In this document: positions 39,886 through 48,434 of the stretch, piece by piece | How positions within the stretch are numbered: the stretch's first letter is position 1 | Layout of the letters: the number at the start of each line of letters is the position of its first letter | Assembly (NCBI RefSeq): GCF_014269185.2 | Contig: NZ_JABWRZ020000001.1 | Coordinates: 3,745,001-3,809,000 of the forward strand | Reading direction: 5' to 3' | Source: Pseudomonas oryzicola | GTDB lineage: Bacteria; Pseudomonadota; Gammaproteobacteria; Pseudomonadales; Pseudomonadaceae | DNA length: 64,000 bases | The notes under the pieces: generated by a model | What the model was told of the DNA's origin: nothing | Seen by the model: only the letters and a program-made list of their open reading frames with translations | Databases searched by the model: none | Made by a program: the position numbers and the translations under genes

Positions 39886-41320
39886 GGCGGGCCTCGTCTG
39901 GGGATGAAATGCGCTCGGCAGCGGCAGCGGCGCGGGTGCCGGCAATACGGCCGAAGGCGGTGCCGATGGACATGCCGACACCGGCGGTGTAGCCCTTGCC
40001 GAGTACGTTGCCGGCCATCATTTCACCGGCCACGAACAGGTTCGGGCTGCGCCGACCGGCGAAGTGCACGGCGGCGCTCTCGTCGGTGCGCAGGCCCAGG
40101 TAGGTGAAGGTGACACCAGGGCGCAACGGGTAGCCGTAGAACGGCGGCGTATCGATGGGCAGGGCCCAGTGGCTCTTGGCGGGGGCGATGCCGACGGTGT
40201 GGCAGTCGTCCAGCCGGGTATGGTCGAAGGTGCCAGGTTGGCAGGCCTGGTTGTAGGCCTGCACGCTGTCCACGAAGGCCGCCGGCGGCAGCCCAAGCAG
40301 GCCCGCCAGTTCTTCCAGGGTATTGGCGGCGGTGCCCGGAAACACCGGCGGCATGAACCGGCCCAGGGCCTTCTGGTCGATGATGGAAAACCCGACCTGG
40401 CCCGGCTGATGGGCCACCAGGCGCCCCCAGATCGCGTAGCGTTTGGGCCAGAAGTCTTCGCCCTCATCGTAGAAGCGCCGCCCGTCGCGATTGACCACCA
40501 CCCCCAGCGACACGCAGTCGATGCGGGTGCAGATGCCGCCGTCGTAAAGGGGCGCGCGCGCATCGATGGCCACCATGTGTGCCTGGGTCGGGTCACCGAT
40601 GGTGTCGGCGCCCAGGTCGATCATGCGCCGCAGCAGCACGCCGTCATTGAAGCGGGTACCACGCACCAGGAAGTTGTCCGCCGGCCATTCGCCGCGTTCG
40701 TTCTGCCCCCAGGCCTCACGCAGCCAGCGGCGGTTGGATTCGAAGCCACCGGCGGCCAGCACGCAGCTGCGCGCCTGGATACGTTCGGCCGGCAACTGCC
40801 GCCCGCCCACCTCGCGCGGCGGCACATGAGCGGCCACGAAGCGGTCGCCCTGCAGCTCGATGTCGCACACCGGGGTGTCGTAGCGAACCTGCACGCCGAG
40901 GCGTTCGGCGCTGCGGAAATAGGCATTGACCAAGGCCTTGCCGCCGCCCATGAAAAACGCATTGGTACGCGCCGTGTGCAAGGCCCCGGACAACGACGGC
41001 TGGAAATGCACACCGTGGCGCCGCATCCAGTCGCGGCAATCGGACGACTCCCTGATCACCAGCCGCGCCAGTTTTTCGTTGGTCTGGCCGTCGGTGACCT
41101 TCAGCAGGTCTTGCCAGAACTCTTCTTCCGGGTATGCATCGACCAGTACATCCTGGGGTGCATCGTGCATGCACCGCAGGTTGCGGGTGTGTTGCGAGTT
41201 GCCACCACGCCAGGCACGCGGCGCGGCCTCCAGCAGCAGCACGCTGGCGCCGGCCTCACGCGCCATCAACGCAGCGCACAGGGCGGCATTGCCACCGCCA
41301 ATGACAAGCACATCGATCAT
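39866..41320 (-). CDS. tcuA: TcuA: FAD-dependent tricarballylate dehydrogenase
   Basis: This 484-aa flavoprotein of the succinate dehydrogenase/fumarate reductase type begins with a dinucleotide-binding motif ([19 protein letters not shown]). It has a FAD-contact segment ([10 protein letters not shown]), an internal FGGG-like stretch and the C-terminal [19 protein letters not shown]. In the established pathway TcuA oxidises tricarballylate (propane-1,2,3-tricarboxylate) to cis-aconitate. The start ATG 41320 has GGAGG five bases upstream, a strong site. A longer frame adds 23 residues and lacks support. It forms an operon with tcuB, and a tcuR-like regulator is directly upstream on the same strand. 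Confidence 0.93.
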   Translation of the reverse strand: MIDVLVIGGGNAALCAALMAREAGASVLLLEAAPRAWRGGNSQHTRNLRCMHDAPQDVLVDAYPEEEFWQDLLKVTDGQTNEKLARLVIRESSDCRDWMRRHGVHFQPSLSGALHTARTNAFFMGGGKALVNAYFRSAERLGVQVRYDTPVCDIELQGDRFVAAHVPPREVGGRQLPAERIQARSCVLAAGGFESNRRWLREAWGQNERGEWPADNFLVRGTRFNDGVLLRRMIDLGADTIGDPTQAHMVAIDARAPLYDGGICTRIDCVSLGVVVNRDGRRFYDEGEDFWPKRYAIWGRLVAHQPGQVGFSIIDQKALGRFMPPVFPGTAANTLEELAGLLGLPPAAFVDSVQAYNQACQPGTFDHTRLDDCHTVGIAPAKSHWALPIDTPPFYGYPLRPGVTFTYLGLRTDESAAVHFAGRRSPNLFVAGEMMAGNVLGKGYTAGVGMSIGTAFGRIAGTRAAAAAERISSPDEARHDRATA

Positions 41321-41465
41321 TTTGCCTCCAGGTCTCGAGGAGCCAGAACGGTCGGTGTGCTCCTCGCGGACCACGGAATCTAATGACACCGTGCGGGTGA
41401 CGAAACGCGATCAGCGGGGGTAGGTGTTCAGTTTTTCTAAAGGGTGGCGGGGCGGCACGCCCCCG

Positions 41466-42386
41466 TCAGAGCAGGCGCGCCCCTGGCCATTGGTCTTGGG
41501 CGACTAGGTCGCGGGCCACCTCATGCAGCACGATCCGGGTGGCCAGCGCAGCTGGCGAGAGTTCGTCCTCACTCAGGCTCACCACCAGGTTGCGGCGCTG
41601 CGCCTGGGCATCGTCGATGGCGAATACTCGCACGCCAGCCTGGGCTGCCCGGGCTACCGCGGCACCGGGCTGCAGGGTGGCGGCGTGACCCGCCGCCACG
41701 CAATCCATGAGCAGCGACAAGCCGTCGACCTCCATGACGATGTCGGCTTCCAGCCCGGCCCGGGCCAGGATCGCCTGCAACGTCGAGCGCAGGCCGTGCT
41801 GGGTACTGGGCATTACCAGCGGCAGGGTGGCGATCTGCTGCAGGGTCAGCGCTTCGCCCCAGCCCTCCTGCACCAGGCGCTGCGGCACCAGGGCGAACAA
41901 GCGCTCCTGCAGCAGCGGGCGCACCTCCAGCCGCGCCCCCGCTTCCACCTGGAACAATACCGCCAGGTCCAGGTGCCGGGCGTTGAGCTGGCTCACCAGA
42001 TAGCCCGAGAGCATTTCCACCAGGTGCAGGTGGATATCCGGATAACGCTGGCGCATCCGCTCGATCAGGGCCAGGCCCAGCACCGATGCGCTGGTCGGCG
42101 CCAGGCCGACGCTGACGTAGCCGCTCATGCGCCCGCTCTGCGCCGCCAGCATGGCGTGCTCGGCCTGGCGCAGCGCCAGCCGGGCGTGGTATTCGAAGGC
42201 CAGGCCCGCCGCCGTCGGCGTAACGCCGGTACTCGAGCGGGTCAGCAGGCGGGTGCTCAGCTCGCTTTCCAGCTTCGACAGCTGCTGGCTCAGGGCGGAC
42301 GCGCCCACCCCGAGCTCGAGCGCGGCCCTGCCCAGGCTGCCGTGCTCCAGCACACTCAAAAAGTAGCGAAACTGGCGTAACTCCAC
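41466..42386 (-). CDS. tcuR: TcuR-like LysR-family regulator
   Basis: This 306-aa LysR protein has an N-terminal helix-turn-helix (ELRQFRYFLSVLEHGSLGRAAL, GASALSQQLSKLES) and an effector domain typical of the Nac/TcuR/CynR-like group. The start is GTG 42386 with GAGG six bases upstream. It lies 145 bp upstream of tcuA on the same strand, as tcuR does in Salmonella. There TcuR activates tcuABC in response to tricarballylate. The function is by analogy; the symbol rests mainly on position. Confidence 0.8.
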   Translation of the reverse strand: MELRQFRYFLSVLEHGSLGRAALELGVGASALSQQLSKLESELSTRLLTRSSTGVTPTAAGLAFEYHARLALRQAEHAMLAAQSGRMSGYVSVGLAPTSASVLGLALIERMRQRYPDIHLHLVEMLSGYLVSQLNARHLDLAVLFQVEAGARLEVRPLLQERLFALVPQRLVQEGWGEALTLQQIATLPLVMPSTQHGLRSTLQAILARAGLEADIVMEVDGLSLLMDCVAAGHAATLQPGAAVARAAQAGVRVFAIDDAQAQRRNLVVSLSEDELSPAALATRIVLHEVARDLVAQDQWPGARLL

Positions 42387-42448
42387 ATTGACCTCGCGAT
42401 GCCCCTGCCCTGCCCGCATTGTACGCAGGATCGGCGCCTGTCCGCGGC

Positions 42449-42862
42449 CTACTTGTCGCTCGGGGTGACCAGTACCGTCTCGTTGCTGTCGAGCACGAAC
42501 ACCGCCATCAGCTTGGCAGGCTTGCTGTCGCTGGCGTTGGCGCTGACGCCATGGAACGCACCCGGGGCTTCGTACCAGTTCTCGCCGGGCTTGTAGACCT
42601 TGGCCGGCTCGCCATTGACGCTGCTGCGTACTTCGCCTTCGAGCACGGTGGCGTAGATGAAAGCCGAATTCGGGTGGCGGTGCGCAGGTGACGCAGCGCC
42701 CGGCGCATAATCGACGATGACCCCGCGCATGCTCTTGCCTGGCACGTTAGGCAGCGGCTTGTCGAACACCACCGTGACCTTGCTCAGCGGGCGTTCGGCG
42801 GCGATTGCCGGGGTGATGGCCAGCACGCTGAACGCGGCGGCCAGGAGAGTGCGATTGAACAT
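42449..42862 (-). CDS. Exported cupin-domain protein
   Basis: This 137-aa protein has a signal peptide (MFNRTLLAAAFSVLAITPAIAAE) and one cupin barrel. The metal-binding motifs are visible as HRHPNSAFIYATVLEGEVRS, with two His and a late acidic residue, and later WYEAPGAFHGVSANAS, with the third His. Such small periplasmic cupins are often annotated as quercetinase- or isomerase-like, but the substrate is not predictable. AAGGAG lies upstream of the ATG. It follows the NAD(P)-binding gene by 38 bp on the same strand, so they probably form an operon. Confidence 0.82.
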   Translation of the reverse strand: MFNRTLLAAAFSVLAITPAIAAERPLSKVTVVFDKPLPNVPGKSMRGVIVDYAPGAASPAHRHPNSAFIYATVLEGEVRSSVNGEPAKVYKPGENWYEAPGAFHGVSANASDSKPAKLMAVFVLDSNETVLVTPSDK

Positions 42863-42900
42863 GCTGATGCTCCTTGGTTAACGGGTGGGGGCTGGGCGGC

Positions 42901-43644
42901 TCACTGGCGCGCCAGCCAGTCTTCGAAACGGATGGCGCCAAGCCGCGCGCCGCTGCCGGGGGTGAGTGCCTTGTCGTCGAGCTCGGCGCCGAAATAGCGA
43001 GCGTGCACGTCGGCCACCACCTTGCGGCTGTCGCCACGCAGGCGCAGGAAGCGGCGCACCAGCTCGTCCATCGGCAGCGCCTCTGGCCCGGCCACTTCCA
43101 GCGTAGCGTTGGCCGCAGGTGCCAGGGCCACGTCGATCAGCGCCGCCACCACGTCGTCGGAAGCCAGCGGCTGGAACAGCGCCGGCGACAGGTGGACTTC
43201 CTCACCGACAGTACCCGCCTGGGCGATGCCTTCGACGAACTCGAAGAACTGCGTGGCCCGCAGCACGGTGTACGGCAGCGCCGAGTCCTTGATCAGCGCC
43301 TCCTGGGCGACCTTGGCGCGGAAGTAGCCGTTGTCCGGCAGCCGTTCGGTACCGACGATCGACAACGCCACATGATGCTTCACCCCGGCGGCTTTCTCGG
43401 CTGCCAGCAGGTTGCGCGTGGAGGTCTCGAAGAAGTCCAGCACCGCCTGGTCCTCCCAGGACGGGGCGTTGGCCACGTCCACCACCACATCCGCACCATC
43501 CATCGCCTCGGCCAGGCCCTGGCGGGTGATGCTGTTGACCCCGGTGCTCGGCGCTGCCGCGACGGCCTGGTGGCCGCGCTCACGCAGGCCGTTGACAAGC
43601 TTCGAACCAATGAGGCCTGTGCCTCCGATGACCACGATTTTCAT
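42901..43644 (-). CDS. NmrA/SDR-type NAD(P)-binding protein
   Basis: This 247-aa Rossmann-fold protein of the atypical extended SDR/NmrA group has the dinucleotide loop GGTGLIGSKL at the start. YFRAKVAQEAL sits in the position of the YxxxK region, and QFFEFVEGIAQAG follows. It may be a reductase or a redox-sensing regulator. ATG 43644 is chosen by homology; the longest frame adds 35 residues. It lies upstream of the cupin gene and is divergent from the TPR regulator across 243 bp, so the two sides may be functionally linked. Confidence 0.82.
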   Translation of the reverse strand: MKIVVIGGTGLIGSKLVNGLRERGHQAVAAAPSTGVNSITRQGLAEAMDGADVVVDVANAPSWEDQAVLDFFETSTRNLLAAEKAAGVKHHVALSIVGTERLPDNGYFRAKVAQEALIKDSALPYTVLRATQFFEFVEGIAQAGTVGEEVHLSPALFQPLASDDVVAALIDVALAPAANATLEVAGPEALPMDELVRRFLRLRGDSRKVVADVHARYFGAELDDKALTPGSGARLGAIRFEDWLARQ

Positions 43645-43887
43645 TGGGGCTGTCTCCACATGCACGACCGCAACCATTGCCGTCGTCTGGCTGCAGCATG
43701 CGCCGCCTGGCACAGCGAGTCCTTGTTCGCGGGCTGGATTTGCCTCCACGCAGGCTTTAATTTGCGTCCAAACTATTCAAACCGAGCGCAGGCCAGTACT
43801 GCCGCCTGGGCGGCTGCCGTATCATCGAGCGAAACCTGAAACCAGGCGCCTCGGCCACCAGGCCCAGGGCGTGCGAGGGATGCCCAC

Positions 43888-45453
43888 GTGCCATTCGTGT
43901 TTGACGACTATCAGCTCGACGAGCAGCGCCGGGAACTGACCCGCCAGGGCCAGGCCGTGGCCATCGGCCCGCAGGTGTTCGACCTGCTGGTACAACTGGT
44001 CAGCCACCGCGACCGGGTGCTGGGCCGCGACGAATTGCTGGCACGGGTGTGGAACGGCAAGGTGGTCTCCGAATCGACCATCACCAGCCACATCAATGCC
44101 CTGCGCAAAGCTATCGGCGACTCCGGCGAGGAACAACGGCTGCTGCGTACCGTGGCGCGCAAGGGCTATCGCTTCGTCGGCGAGGTCCGTGAACCAGCCA
44201 CCGGCCCAACGCAAGCTGCGGCCGAAACGGCGCCGGCGCCCAGCGGGCCTGCGCTGCCGGACAAGCCGTCGATCACCGTGCTGCCGTTCCACAACCTCAG
44301 CGGTGACCCCGAGCAGGACTATTTCGCCGACGGCATGGTCGAGGACATCATCGCCGCCCTGTCACGCATCCGCTGGCTGTTCGTCATCGCCCGCAACTCC
44401 AGCTTCACCTTCAAGGGCCAGCCCATCGACGTGCAGCAGGTGGGCCAGGCCCTGGGCGTGCGCTATGTACTCGAAGGCAGCGTGCGCCAGGCCGGCCAGC
44501 GGCTGCGCATCACCGGCCAGCTGATCGACGCCAGCAGCGGCGAGCACCTGTGGGCCGAGCGTTTCGAAGGGTCGCTGGATGATGTGTTCGAGTTGCAGGA
44601 CCAGGTCACGGAAAGCGTGGTAGGGGCGATCGCGCCACAGCTGGAGCGGGCCGAGATCGAGCGGGCCAAACGCAAGCCTACCGCCGACCTTGGCGCCTAC
44701 GATTTCTACCTGCGCGGCACGGCCAAGCTGCACCACGGCACCCGCGAGGCGATCGCCGAGGCGTTGACGCTGTATTACCACGCCATCGAGCGCGACGCGG
44801 AATTCGCTTCGGCGTATGGCATGGCCGCATGGTGCTACTTCTGGCGCAAGCTCAATGGCTGGATGGACAACCGCACCGAGGAGATCGCCGAGGGCGCCCG
44901 GCTCGCCCGCCTTGCCGTGGCGCTGGGGCGTGACGATGCCGTGGCCCTGACCCGCGGTGGCCATGCCCTTGGCCATCTGGCCGGCGACCTGGACGGAGCC
45001 ATCGCCTTGCTCGATCGGGCACGCCTGCTCAACCCCAACCTGGCACCGGCCTGGTACCTGGGCGGGGTGTTGCGGGCACTGCGTGGCGAGACCCAGACTG
45101 CCATCGACAACCTCAGCCACGCCACTCGGCTGAGCCCGCTGGACCCGGAGATGTTTCGCATGCAGGTGGGTATGGCATTGGCGCACTTCTTTGCCGGGCG
45201 CCTGGATGAGGCGGTGGAGTGGGCGGAAAAATCCCTGGGCAACCTGCCCAACCTGCTGGTGGCGGTGGCCCTGGTGGCTGCCAGCCATGCCCTGAGCGGG
45301 CGGATGGACAGCGCCCACCGGGCCATGGCGCGCCTGCGCGAGCAAGATCCAGGATTACGCGTGTCGACCCTGCGTGAATGGTTGCCGATCTATCGCGATG
45401 AAGACCTGGCCCGGCTGGCCGAGGGCCTGCAACTGGCAGGGCTGCCAGTGTGA
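43888..45453 (+). CDS. OmpR/CadC-type DNA-binding protein with TolB-like and TPR domains
   Basis: This 521-aa protein has an N-terminal winged-helix transcription-factor domain of the OmpR/CadC type (about residues 1-100: QVFDLLVQLVSHRDRVLGRDELLARVW, SHINALRKAIGD, LRTVARKGYRFVGEV). A TolB-like region follows (about 125-240, ITVLPFHNLSGDPEQDYFADGM and RYVLEGSVRQAGQRLRI). A C-terminal run of tetratricopeptide repeats (about 260-500) completes it. I see no membrane helix, unlike CadC. The GTG start at 43888 has GAGGG nine bases upstream. It is divergent from the NmrA-cupin pair and may regulate it. The signal sensed is unknown. Confidence 0.84.
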   Translation: MPFVFDDYQLDEQRRELTRQGQAVAIGPQVFDLLVQLVSHRDRVLGRDELLARVWNGKVVSESTITSHINALRKAIGDSGEEQRLLRTVARKGYRFVGEVREPATGPTQAAAETAPAPSGPALPDKPSITVLPFHNLSGDPEQDYFADGMVEDIIAALSRIRWLFVIARNSSFTFKGQPIDVQQVGQALGVRYVLEGSVRQAGQRLRITGQLIDASSGEHLWAERFEGSLDDVFELQDQVTESVVGAIAPQLERAEIERAKRKPTADLGAYDFYLRGTAKLHHGTREAIAEALTLYYHAIERDAEFASAYGMAAWCYFWRKLNGWMDNRTEEIAEGARLARLAVALGRDDAVALTRGGHALGHLAGDLDGAIALLDRARLLNPNLAPAWYLGGVLRALRGETQTAIDNLSHATRLSPLDPEMFRMQVGMALAHFFAGRLDEAVEWAEKSLGNLPNLLVAVALVAASHALSGRMDSAHRAMARLREQDPGLRVSTLREWLPIYRDEDLARLAEGLQLAGLPV

Positions 45454-45482
45454 CTGGAAAGCCGCTGACCAGGCTCAAGCCA

Positions 45483-46040
45483 CTAGCGGCCTGGCTTCAC
45501 GCTGCCCAGCCAGTCGCTGCGGGTCATTTCCCAGATCTCGACGCGCATTGGCCCGGAGACGAAATCGCCATCGCGTACCTCGACCAGGCGCATGCCTTCG
45601 TGCTCTGAAACCTTGCGAGACGCTTTGTTGGCAACCGCCTTGGGAACCCGCATGACAGGGCGCGACAAAGTCTCGAACCAATAAGCATTGATGGCCCGGC
45701 ATGCTTCCCGCATATAGCCTTTGCCCCACCACTGCGGCGCCAGCCAGAATCCCCGGTTGTTTCCAGCCTGGTCATACAGGCTGATGCTGCCGATGGTGCG
45801 CTGGTCTTCGTCGCGCAGACGGATCATCCAGTGCCACTCTCGGCCGGCGGCCATCGCAGGCAGGGCGATATCACGCACATAGCTCAGCGCCCCGTCTGGC
45901 GGATATGGCCATGGCACGCGACGGTCAAGGTAGCGCACGATCTCCCATTGGGGGAACAACGCCTGTATTGCCTGGGCATCCTCCAATCGAAGCGGCGTCA
46001 GCAGCAGACGCTCTGTGAACAAGGCAGGAAGGCCATCCAT
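45483..46040 (-). CDS. GNAT-family N-acetyltransferase (RimJ/RimL-like)
   Basis: This 185-aa protein has the family start LFTERLLLTPLRLEDAQAI and the acetyl-CoA-binding stretch GFWLAPQWWGKGYMREACRAIN (the Q/RxxGxG/A-like loop). It ends with KVSEHEGMRLVEV. Related proteins acetylate ribosomal protein N-termini, antibiotics or amino acids; the substrate here is unknown. ATG 46040 has GGGAG upstream. Longer frames with in-frame starts at 46079 and 46124 are possible but less likely. Confidence 0.83.
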   Translation of the reverse strand: MDGLPALFTERLLLTPLRLEDAQAIQALFPQWEIVRYLDRRVPWPYPPDGALSYVRDIALPAMAAGREWHWMIRLRDEDQRTIGSISLYDQAGNNRGFWLAPQWWGKGYMREACRAINAYWFETLSRPVMRVPKAVANKASRKVSEHEGMRLVEVRDGDFVSGPMRVEIWEMTRSDWLGSVKPGR

Positions 46041-46120
46041 GCTTTCGCTCCCGAATATCCCCAGCAATCGGAACGGCATGCCCGCGAACGCCGGCACAGC
46101 CGGTGCCAGGCACGGCGCCG

Positions 46121-47266
46121 TCAACCGGCAGACGTACCTGGCTCAAGAGGAAAGACAACCCTGAAGGTCGTACCCCGTTCTGCACTGGAAACGACCTCGA
46201 TCGTGCCACCATGGCTGGTGACAATCTCGTTGGCAATGAACAAGCCAAGCCCCAGCCCATGCGGTTTTCCACCTTCGGCTTGGGCTGCCCGGGCCAAGCG
46301 TGCCTCGGGATTGAACAGGTCCGTCATGCGGTCTGGCGAAATGGGGTTGCCCCGGTTGTGAATCTCGATCACCGCGCAATTGTCCTCGCTCGCAAGCCGC
46401 ACCAGGATCGGCAAGCGGGTATCGCCATGGCGTATGGCATTGTTGACCAGGTTCGACACCGCCTGTGACATGCGTGAGGGATCGAAGCTGGCCGGCAATG
46501 GCGCCGCCTGCTCCAAGCGCAGGTCTAGCTGTGGATGGGCCAGGCTGACTTCCTTGACGATAGCGTTACACAGTGCGCTGAGCTCATTCGGTTCACGCTG
46601 TATGGGTATGCCCAGGCTCAGATTGCATCGGGCCAGGTCGAGCAAATCGTTCACCAGGTCGTTGGCGCGCCCGACGCTCGCGTAGATCTGGGTGACCACG
46701 GTCTGTTCCCGGGGGCCCAGCTGTTGACTCTTGGCAAGCATACCGGCCCCCATGGTGATCGCTGTCAGTGGCGAGCGAAGATCATGGCCGAGCACCCCCA
46801 GCACCATCTTTCGTGTGGTCTCGACGGCCTTGCCATACGAAGCGATGGACTCGACCAGAGCCTGGTCGATGGCTTCGTTGAAGCGAATGATTTCCGTCAC
46901 CCGCTCGGACTGGTCGACCGACGCTTCCTGCGAAAGCCACAGGCGCAGCACGCTTGATCGAAGGGCCCGGTACTCCGACACCATCTGGTCCATGCTGAAG
47001 CCATCCATCAGGCGCATCACCGCGTGGGTTTCTGCTGCAGTTTCGCTCGCCGACACCGGCGCCAGGCCCTGGGATTTGTCTATCTCCTGTTGTACGGTCT
47101 GGTGGGTTTGCATGTCCCGAGCCACGGCCAGGAGAATGTGCGCAGCATGGTTTCTCAGGCCCGATATGCTCAGTGCTTCCCTGGGCAGCTCAACCGTTCG
47201 GGCGAAGTCCTCCCAAGCCTGGAGGATCCTTTCCATCTGCTGAATGATGAACGTAGACAACCGCAT
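46121..47266 (-). CDS. Orphan soluble sensor histidine kinase with RsbRD-like N-terminal domain
   Basis: This 381-aa kinase begins with a helical sensor region of about 140 residues (MRLSTFIIQQMERILQAWEDF and following), resembling the RsbRD N-terminal domain. The dimerisation/phosphoacceptor helix follows, with GHDLRSPLT carrying the histidine near residue 160. The ATPase domain has an N-box (SNLVNNAIRHG), a G1-like DRMTDLF and a G2 segment (HGLGLGLFIANEI). No transmembrane segment is seen, so it is cytosolic. No response regulator is adjacent. The ATG has GGAGG about ten bases upstream. Confidence 0.87.
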   Translation of the reverse strand: MRLSTFIIQQMERILQAWEDFARTVELPREALSISGLRNHAAHILLAVARDMQTHQTVQQEIDKSQGLAPVSASETAAETHAVMRLMDGFSMDQMVSEYRALRSSVLRLWLSQEASVDQSERVTEIIRFNEAIDQALVESIASYGKAVETTRKMVLGVLGHDLRSPLTAITMGAGMLAKSQQLGPREQTVVTQIYASVGRANDLVNDLLDLARCNLSLGIPIQREPNELSALCNAIVKEVSLAHPQLDLRLEQAAPLPASFDPSRMSQAVSNLVNNAIRHGDTRLPILVRLASEDNCAVIEIHNRGNPISPDRMTDLFNPEARLARAAQAEGGKPHGLGLGLFIANEIVTSHGGTIEVVSSAERGTTFRVVFPLEPGTSAG

Positions 47267-47507
47267 GCAGTCATTCCTCCGCTGCTTGACCAGGGCAGTT
47301 TTCGATTGGGTGGGATAAGCGTAGCGCTGCAAAGCCCGGTTTTCGAGCCGAGCACCACCCGCCTGGCGCTTGTAGTGCTACCGCCTGGCAGTTTCTCGGC
47401 AGGTAGAAATGTACTGCTTGCTCGTGAACCAGTGTCGGGTGGCGCAGTCATAGCCGGGGCCTTTTTTATCGGCCTCACTGCCCCCCCTCTGCCGAGCTGT
47501 CTGCCCC

Positions 47508-48368
47508 ATGCGCCAAGCTGCCCGCTGCTCCCGCCTTGTCTCGCTCTGCCTGTTGCCGCTCCTGCCGCTGTTGACCAACCCCGCCCATGCCAGCGGGGAA
47601 CGCCAGCTGGTGGCCGCGATCAACGACTACCGCGCCCAGCCACAGCGCTGCGAGCGGCGCCTGGTTCGGGTCTCGACGCCGCTGGCGATGAAGGCAAACC
47701 TGGCGCTGCCGATCGGCTACGGTGGTGGCTTGCGCGACGGCTTGAAGGCGGTTGGCTATCAGGCAGTGAAGGTGCGGGCTATCCGCCTGGTTGGTGCGCA
47801 CGATGCCGAGGAGGCCTTCGACATGCTGCGCAGCGACTACTGCGCTGCGTTGCTCGATAGCCAGTATGCCGACATTGGCGTGCGGCGGGCCCGCAATGAG
47901 TGGCAGGTGGTGCTGGCGCGCCCCTTGCTGGATGCGCGTCTCGGCGACCGGCGCAGCACTGGCCAGGCGTTGCTGGCCCAGGTCAACGCTGCCCGGGCCA
48001 AGCCGCGCCTGTGCGGGCGCCAGCGCTTCGCCGCCGCACGCCCGTTGACCTGGAACACTGCCCTGGGCGCGGCTGCACAGCGCCATAGCCGGGCGATGGC
48101 CAACGAAAACTTCTTCGCCCACCGCGACCTCGACGGTGACCTGCCGGCAGACCGGGCGCGGGATGCCGGCTACCGGGGGCGCCAGATCGGCGAGAACATC
48201 GCCGCCGGGCAGGGCTCAGCGAGCAAGGCGATGGCAGGCTGGCTGGCCAGCCCGGGGCATTGCGCCAACCTGATGAACCCGATGTTCACCCAGGTGGGGG
48301 CCGCCGTGGCGGAAAATTCGCGGAGCGATGACGGGGTTTACTGGACGATGCTGTTTGGCGCGCCTTGA
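47508..48368 (+). CDS. Secreted CAP/SCP-domain protein with an apparent second, degenerate CAP-like half
   Basis: This 286-aa exported protein has a signal peptide (residues 1-29, cut near AHAS). The C-terminal half is a CAP (PR-1/SCP) domain, with AQRHSRAMANENFFAHRD and GENIAAGQGSASKAM followed by WLASPGHCANLMNPMFTQVG. The N-terminal half appears to be a diverged copy. LVAAINDYRAQPQRC lines up with LLAQVNAARAKPRLC, and MLRSDYCAALLDSQYADIGV with WLASPGHCANLMNPMFTQVG. That first half lacks the CAP histidines. The role of bacterial CAP proteins is poorly known; a wall, lipid or adhesion function is possible. Confidence 0.83.
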   Translation: MRQAARCSRLVSLCLLPLLPLLTNPAHASGERQLVAAINDYRAQPQRCERRLVRVSTPLAMKANLALPIGYGGGLRDGLKAVGYQAVKVRAIRLVGAHDAEEAFDMLRSDYCAALLDSQYADIGVRRARNEWQVVLARPLLDARLGDRRSTGQALLAQVNAARAKPRLCGRQRFAAARPLTWNTALGAAAQRHSRAMANENFFAHRDLDGDLPADRARDAGYRGRQIGENIAAGQGSASKAMAGWLASPGHCANLMNPMFTQVGAAVAENSRSDDGVYWTMLFGAP

Positions 48369-48370
48369 CA

Positions 48371-48394
48371 GTGGGAGCGGGATCACCCGCGAAC
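48371..48394. repeat. REP-like half element
   Basis: GTGGGAGCGGGATCACCCGCGAAC starts two bases after the CAP-gene stop codon and matches the REP core seen elsewhere in this window. A single copy, probably acting as the hairpin at the end of this convergent pair. Confidence 0.7.
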
Positions 48395-48434
48395 AACGGC
48401 GCAGGCGGTGGCAGGCAAACCCACTCCTGCAGTC

